A stretch of 25,812 bases of DNA from Hemicentrotus pulcherrimus (lineage: Eukaryota > Echinodermata > Echinoidea > Camarodonta > Strongylocentrotidae): assembly GCA_003118195.1 (NCBI GenBank), contig BEXV01000776.1, positions 117,660 to 143,471 on the forward strand, read 5' to 3'. Within the stretch, counting starts at the first letter, position 1. Each line of letters begins with the position of its first letter. The position numbers and the translations under genes were made by a program. Shown in pieces: positions 20,531 through 25,812 of the stretch. The notes under the pieces are model-generated. The model saw nothing but the letters and a program-made list of their open reading frames with translations, did no database searches and had not been told where the DNA came from.

Positions 20531-20633
20531 TTTTTCTTCTTCTTCTTCTTCTTCTTCTTCTTCTTCTTCTTCTTCTTCTTCTTCTTTTTTTTTTTCTTCT
20601 TCGTCTTCCTCTTCTCCTTCTTCGTCATTTCAT
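20531..20633 (+). repeat. (CTT)n microsatellite
   Basis: About 18 nearly perfect CTT units followed by T9 and degenerate CTT/CGT units. Frames across it encode poly-Phe, poly-Leu or poly-Lys and are not genes. Confidence 0.95.
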
Positions 20634-20728
20634 TTACCTTCATTCCAAACTGATGTGATTTGATAGAAGATTTGCAAGTGCAAGAATTATCACAGTACAT
20701 TTGGATTCTTTGGTGATACAAAGAGATA

Positions 20729-21374
20729 TTAAAGGTAATATGTCCCATTTGCAGCCAACATCAAATTCAGAATGTAGAATTTTGCAAGAATTATGAACAT
20801 GTCGCGTATGTCCTATCTGTGAAATTTAAACGTTAACAGTGTCCTAGTATTCGAATTATGCATTGAAACCCGTTAAATTTCTAGGCTTCACTGTCACACA
20901 CTATTGAGTGCCTGACTCACTTCTTTTTTCTTTGGTAATAACATACATAAAATGTGCTGTAGAGGGTTCATGAGCATTTGTCTACATGAATAACCCACTT
21001 CTTGTAATGGCCAAAATTAAACTGATTGAATCTTTGCGCAGCGCAAAACGCACGACCATTCGGTACGAGGGTCTCAAAATCAGACTATTACTTTAGTGAT
21101 TGCAATCACCTAAAGTCCATTAGACAATAAATGGTCGTTATATTTCCCCACTTAAAGACATTTTCAATCCCTTTCGTTTTCAGGGAAGTTCTGAGGGACC
21201 GTAACGAATTGTTGTTAGTTAGTTTTTTATTGTTTAATCTTTACATTCAATTTGTATTTCGTGCACGACCATTTTATCGGTGGTAGAAATGTGAATCAAC
21301 ATGGGCATAAAATCGTGAGAATTAGTATTATCTTTCAAATGCCGTTGGAATTTTAACCTTTTCATTTGTTTGGC
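20729..21374 (+). mobile_element. TIR element family, copy 3, split by a 128-bp insertion
   Basis: It begins TTAAAGGTAATATGTCCC and carries the same landmarks as the copy at 14261-14799. After GGGAAGTTC (about 21183-21191) it is interrupted at 21192-21319 and resumes at AATTAGTATTATC with AATGCCGTTGGAATTTTAACC. The right TIR is lost after TTTGGCAG (about 21374). No coding capacity. Confidence 0.85.
21192..21319 (+). repeat. 128-bp direct repeat, copy A (inserted in TIR element)
   Basis: Runs from TGAGGGACCGTAACGAATTG to CATAAAATCGTGAG. A near-identical copy lies at 21430-21558, 238 bp away, with a handful of substitutions and one extra T. Comparison with the two other TIR-element copies shows it is an insertion. 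Confidence 0.9.
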
Positions 21375-21429
21375 AGCTATGTCGATTATCCCCCACTTTC
21401 ATACCTTACATCTGCTTTGATACATCATG

Positions 21430-21558
21430 TGAGGGACCGTAACGAATTGTTGTTAGTTAGTTTTTTTATTGTTTTATCTTTACATTTAATTTGTATTTTG
21501 TGCACGACCATTTTATCGGTGGTAGAAATGTGAATCAACATAGCCATAAAATCGTGAG
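21430..21558 (+). repeat. 128-bp direct repeat, copy B
   Basis: Same unit as copy A, in the same orientation but with different flanks on both sides, so a simple tandem duplication does not explain it. No TIR is seen at its ends. The nature of the element is unknown. Confidence 0.9.
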
Positions 21559-21814
21559 GTTGAAATACGGTCCCTATATCATCTCTTTTCCATGTTCCCT
21601 TACCCCTCTCCCCTTTCCTTTTCTCTTGTTTACCTTTTGTATATTTTTTGCGCCCATGTCCTCATGCATAGCTACGCTACTGACTGGAAGACTGCTAGTA
21701 GGAAAAAAATATATATATTAACGAAGGCAGCTTCACATGACGCTAGAGAGGTGCAAAGTAGTTCACTTTTTAAAGGTGAAAATGAGAGGGAACTATGTAT
21801 TTCTAAAATGTTTT

Positions 21815-22690
21815 AAAATAAAAATACCGCGTAACAACTCAACAGGTCTAGACACAATTCCATCAAATATTCTGAAAGACTCGTCTGCCTGTATTCTTAG
21901 AGCACTAACGCATAAAGGGCATCTTCCATGCACTTGAGTGGAAAAAGGCAAGAATCACTCCATTATTTAAAGGTAGCGATGCCTCAAAATCATTAAACTA
22001 CAGGCCAATATAATGTACTACCTATTTTCTCTAAGGTTATTGCAAAGTTGGTTTTAAAATAAAAGTATATTAAATACCTTAACGAAAAATTCGAAACCAA
22101 CTCGGTACGCCAGTGCCCTTTGGTAAGGCATTAATACTCATTACCAGGTCCCTCGGAGAGGACCTAAAGCCGTTGGCTGTCTGGTTGTTTACTTACAAGC
22201 ATTTATGCTTTCTTAGCAGTCAGGTAAAAAAAAAAAAACACCACAAACAAACGTCCAACTTTTCAACGGGCCTCGCTCTTTTAAATCTTACGGAAAAAAG
22301 TAAATTAATTGATCGAGGTGATACGGTAGGCTCGTTGCATTGTAACTTGAAAAGGCGTTTAATATGGTGAGTCATGAGATATTGCTTCCAAAACAGAAAT
22401 GTCATGGATTTGATCATGAATGCATACGCTGGGTTAAAGACCATTTTCAATTTAAAGCTCAGACAGCAGTTAAATGAATCATTGTGGAATTGCACAGGGG
22501 AATATTCTAGGGCCATTGTTTTTTTACACTTTATATGAACGCTTTTCCTACAATGATAAAACATTGTACAATTTTACTTCATGCTGACGATACTTGCCCT
22601 TATGTTTAATCAAAAGACCCCAAACAAAGTACTAGTAATGCAGAACTCATATACCGTTAAAGTGCTTTGTACACGCGAGCAAGCTAACGC
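21815..22690 (+). pseudogene. LINE reverse transcriptase remnant (CR1/L2/Jockey-like), N-terminal and core
   Basis: Frame-shifted pieces in the order of a non-LTR reverse transcriptase: IPRNNSTGLDTIPSNILKD (about 21824), EWKKARITPLFKG with NYRPI (21936-22010), LLNLTEKSKLIDRGD (about 22276), AFNMVSHEILL (22355-22387) and LLHADDT (about 22574-22594). In active enzymes the last two hold the catalytic Asp residues as AFD and YADD. Here the first reads AFN and the second HADD, and stops and frameshifts are frequent, so the copy is dead. Confidence 0.75.
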
Positions 22691-22859
22691 TTCGCAGCTT
22701 ATTGCATGTTTGCAAGCATTCGTAATAGCAGTTATTGTTCATGCCCATTGTACTGTGCCTAGTGTTTCGCGTTAAAACGATTATCTCAAAATAAACTTAG
22801 CACTAGGGAGATTTGTGGCTTGGCACAATGGGGATTAGCCCTGTGGCAGGATAAGAGTT
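22691..22859. other. Unidentified insert within the LINE remnant
   Basis: About 170 bp separates reverse-transcriptase blocks that should be nearly adjacent. It contains CGCGAGCAAGCTAACGC and no recognised element ends. Confidence 0.3.
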
Positions 22860-22997
22860 AACAAGGATCTAGCCTCTATTCAAAACTGGTTAACTCATAA
22901 TAAGCTTGTGTTAAATGTCAAAAGATGCAAGCTGATACTAATAGGCTATAAGCGTAAGACCAAATTATTTGACAATGGTATAAAATGTAAGGATTAA
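22860..22997 (+). pseudogene. LINE reverse transcriptase remnant, thumb-proximal segment
   Basis: An open stretch of 45 codons contains LASIQNWLTHNKLVLNVKRC and KLILIGYKRKTK. This is the usual block downstream of the YADD motif in CR1/L2-type enzymes. It ends at TAA, immediately before the SINE-like insertion. Confidence 0.75.
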
Positions 22998-23262
22998 TAA
23001 AAAATAATAATGATAGGCATTTATAAAGCGCCATCTATCTAGAAATTCTATTCCGAGGCGCACTATTTATTATCATTACCCGGCTTTAGCCTGGCAACAG
23101 CGCTCTAGCATTTCAAGGAATTAATTTCTGCCAGGTACACATTTACTTCACCTGGGTCGAGTGTGGCAAAATGTAGATTAATGCCCTGCCAATGGACATT
23201 AGTGCCGTATCGGGGATCGAACCACGAACTTTGAATTTCAAGTCAAGTGCTTAAAGGTTATA
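22998..23262 (-). mobile_element. tRNA-like SINE fragment
   Basis: On the minus strand, GGTTCGATCCC (23213-23223) is a good Pol III B box. Upstream of it CACTTGACTTGAAATTCAAAG resembles a tRNA anticodon arm. The body runs to GATGGCGCTTTATAAATG and an AT-rich tail of ATT/TTATT units at about 22998-23012. No good A box was identified. It interrupts the LINE remnant. Confidence 0.5.
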
Positions 23263-23640
23263 CAAAGTTTTGGTATGAGGTCATTAATTTGGTTCAAATG
23301 AACATATTGGAAGCCATAATGCGATCCTACAATATTCAGTGATCGTTGTCGCGGTTGAAATCGAGTCTAAAGTTATGACATTGTGAATAATAAACTCTTT
23401 AAGTTGTATAGCTCCCTCTCAAGGTTAAGATATTAGTTAAGCTATAAAACGATGTTTCTTGACTAAAACCGACCGATTAGCTATTCCCGTTTGGAAAATA
23501 TATACCACAACTACATATTCTGAGATTCTCATGGTCGCAGCTACCATAGTATGGCCGTAGGCGCTATTTGAAATTTATCAAAATTTACCGGTAAATGATT
23601 ATATTCAATTTTTCTCGAAAGCAGAAGTGTTTTAGGGGCT
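23263..23640. other. No gene recognised
   Basis: AT-rich sequence between LINE-derived segments. Nothing recognised. Confidence 0.4.
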
Positions 23641-23644
23641 AAAT

Positions 23645-24122
23645 TTTCTAGTGCTTATAAAACACCCACAGGGGCATCCAAATAATTATATCAAAATTGT
23701 AAAGAATCACTATCCACCCAATTTTCTAAATTTCCCAAAACTTTGTTTTACCTTTGAACCACTCGACTACGACACTTCTATGATTAATGGCCATGTACTT
23801 GAAAGAGTAGATGAATGCTATTATTTTGGTGTTATTATTGACAAGGAATTTTCGTGGAGACCACATACATATTGACATTGTCCGATCTAAAATCTTACGA
23901 AATTTCTTTATACTAAGAAGAATAAGACCACATAGACGTAACCACCGCTACTCTTCTAACAATGGTTCACCATCACTTGGATCATTGTCACACTGTGTGG
24001 ATGAAACTAGATTCCATCCCTCTGAGAGCCATCCCTCTCGGTCCAGTATAAGTCTTTTTACACGAATCCGGATATGGTGGAATATTTATTTTAACCCCAG
24101 TGTAGGGAAGGATTTAAAATAA
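23645..24122 (+). pseudogene. LINE reverse transcriptase remnant, C-terminal segment
   Basis: INGHVLERVDECYYFGVIID followed by KEFSWRPH (23780-23869) continues after a frameshift as IDIVRSKILRNFFILRRIRP (from 23871). This matches the block after the thumb in CR1/L2-type LINEs. It may belong to the copy starting near 21815, split by the insertions in between, or to a separate related copy. It then decays with no clear endpoint. Confidence 0.7.
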
Positions 24123-25701
24123 TTATTTATTTCTAATAGATCTAGATAATGGCATACATTCTCAGATTTTATTGAATATTAATTTGTGAGTGTTTGATTT
24201 GCGTGACTGCTTAATCATATGTGTGCTACTATGCTAATCAGCTAAGGGACCTACGTCCTTATGTCATAAATGATTTGTTCCCTAATGTATTAATCCCCAA
24301 AATTGAACTGATCATTCTCCTTGCAAAATCTCACACTAACTTTTAGAAAAAAACACAATACACACTGCCAATCAATTATTTAATAACCTCCTCAAACTGT
24401 GAGAACGCAAACCAAACTACCAGCTTTTATCAAATGTATTAAACATAATTAACCTCCCCAAATGTTTTTTTTTTAATAACCGATTTTTGATCATGATACA
24501 TTTTGTTCGTAAATCCTGTTTGTCTGATTCTTCTATTTTCCCTACAATCTCTGCTATCTCTGCTACAATTTTCGTTTTTTAGTTTTTGGTAATAGATAAT
24601 AATATGTGTATAACCTGCTTTTATTTTTTGTAATTGTATTTATCCTTTGTAAATAAATTGTAATAACTATGTTATTTTTGTCATGTTGTCTTATTTTGCA
24701 TACGCGTTACTGGAAAAAAAAGCCTTGGGGCTGCATGATAGCAGGGTTTTTATTACCGTATTGAAATAACTAAATCAAACAAACATTATAAACAAAAAAC
24801 TATTTATCCAATTAGTAATCGGATCTTCCTTAAAACACCCATACAGACATTATAAGTTCAAATATATATTGTTAACAGCAGTATTATACTCACATACTTC
24901 ATAATTTTTCACCAAGTGGATTATTACATATAATACTTCAGAGGTGAACAACAAAATATCAGATCCCTCTCGGGATCTACAATGTATTATGTCCTTTTTT
25001 GTTGTTGTGTTTGTTGTTTTGCCAGTAACAATTTTTCAGTCGGCAGATGATATTTTACAATATTGTTCGACTAAATGATATCTACATGGCTGCATTGTGT
25101 AGACCTTTTTTTTAGGTACGCCACAACAAATTCATGGACACTGCTTTACGTGTCAACCAATACAAAATAACGTTTATATGAACAAAACAAAAACTGTATC
25201 TTTGGTTCTACTTGATATTGTTCAATCTGAAGTAACAAAAACTGTTGTTTTCTTCATTGAAATAAAATATTATATATCGCCATAGCAAGTCTATTGCACA
25301 TAGACAAGCCCAAAAGAGTGATCAAAATAAACCTGTAGTCATTATAAAAGTATCTAAGAATACTAAGTTTGTTTTCCGGTCACAAATTTATTCTGAGAAA
25401 TGAAATAAATTGATTATTAATCGAAAAGCAAACCGATAAAAATGTAATTACACAATAAATTATAGAAGTATCTTTGTTTAAATCTTTCATTCATAATATC
25501 AAATCATTTTTCATGTGAAATGGATTTTATAAGAACAAAATCGGATAGTTATTGTTTGGAAAACATCACTTTAAAAATAGAAAGGGAGATTTTCACACAA
25601 TATTGTTGATGAGCAGAGGGTCTTAGAAGGATGATGCACAGAAAGGTCTTGGGATTCATTTTACATAACAATGACAGTTTTGATTCTACGCTGTGTCTAT
25701 A
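24123..25701. other. No gene recognised
   Basis: Very AT-rich with many stops. TTTGTAAATAAATTGTAAT at about 24647-24665 might be the LINE 3' end. Nothing else recognised. Confidence 0.4.
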
Positions 25702-25704
25702 TTA

Positions 25705-25812
25705 AATGCTATGGTCACATTACCCAAAAGTAGCCTGCTCGGCGGCCGAGCGGCGAGTTTTTAACCAATTCTGCCCGGCGGCTGCCCGGCCACCGAGCGG
25801 CGGCCGCCCAGG
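25705..25812. mobile_element. Left end of a Harbinger-like element cut by the window edge
   Basis: TTA (25702-25704) is followed by AATGCTATGGTCACATTACC, which shares GGTCACA with the MITE at 8689-9407. The interior then becomes abruptly GC-rich with repeated CGGCGGCC, CCGAGCGGCG and GCCCGGC words. The right end lies outside the window. Confidence 0.5.

Noticed and set aside
20408..20748. Frames encoding poly-Phe, poly-Leu or poly-Lys
   Set aside because: Produced by the CTT microsatellite; no real coding signal.
23213..23262. Possible functional tRNA gene on the minus strand
   Set aside because: A B box is present but no full cloverleaf or good A box was found, and the rest looks like a SINE body.

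Overview
The window looks like animal nuclear DNA, most likely from an echinoderm such as a sea urchin or sea star. The reasons are an AT-rich background, sparse single-exon class A GPCR genes and many small TIR transposons, LINE 3' ends and tandem arrays of a kind familiar from echinoderm genomes. The species cannot be fixed from the sequence. One assembly gap (N) lies at 10785-11320.

Two intact protein-coding genes can be supported. Both are intronless-CDS rhodopsin-class GPCRs: GPCR-A on + (7077-8264) and GPCR-B on - (15458-16666). They are convergent paralogs about 7 kb apart. They share a Trp-rich patch before TM1, a near-identical TM2 start, the same P-N-Q-I-A-[YF] block in TM6 and an N-S-C-A-N-P-I-I-Y-T TM7. 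Each has a good splice-acceptor sequence just upstream of its first in-frame ATG, so each probably has a 5'UTR intron and an upstream non-coding exon. A TATA / initiator / splice-donor trio at 1971-2103 is a candidate first exon for GPCR-A.

The rest is mostly mobile-element debris. From left to right: a GCGCTTTACA-type repeat near 120-330; two small MITEs sharing GTTTCACAA ends (977-1286, 1360-1511); a foldback element (2200-2351); a three-copy degenerate repeat (3257-3520); a Harbinger-like MITE (4338-4982); one copy of a TIR element family (5382-5728); two LINE 3' ends with pentamer tails (6071-6660); GPCR-A; a second Harbinger-like MITE (8689-9407); a 16-bp minisatellite running into the gap; a broken PIF/Harbinger transposase with its right end (about 11475-13114); a second copy of the TIR family (14261-14799); GPCR-B; a long quiet stretch; a third TIR-family copy split by a 128-bp insertion (20729-21374); a decayed LINE reverse transcriptase interrupted by a tRNA-like SINE fragment (about 21815-24120); and the left end of another Harbinger-like element at the right edge.

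No operon-like or defence-like system is visible. The most distinctive pattern is a set of up to four elements with TTA flanks and Harbinger-like termini. Each has its interior filled with many permuted copies of its own short GC-rich words, and the words differ between elements. The GPCR pair with its shared Trp motif and probable 5'UTR introns is the main genic finding.
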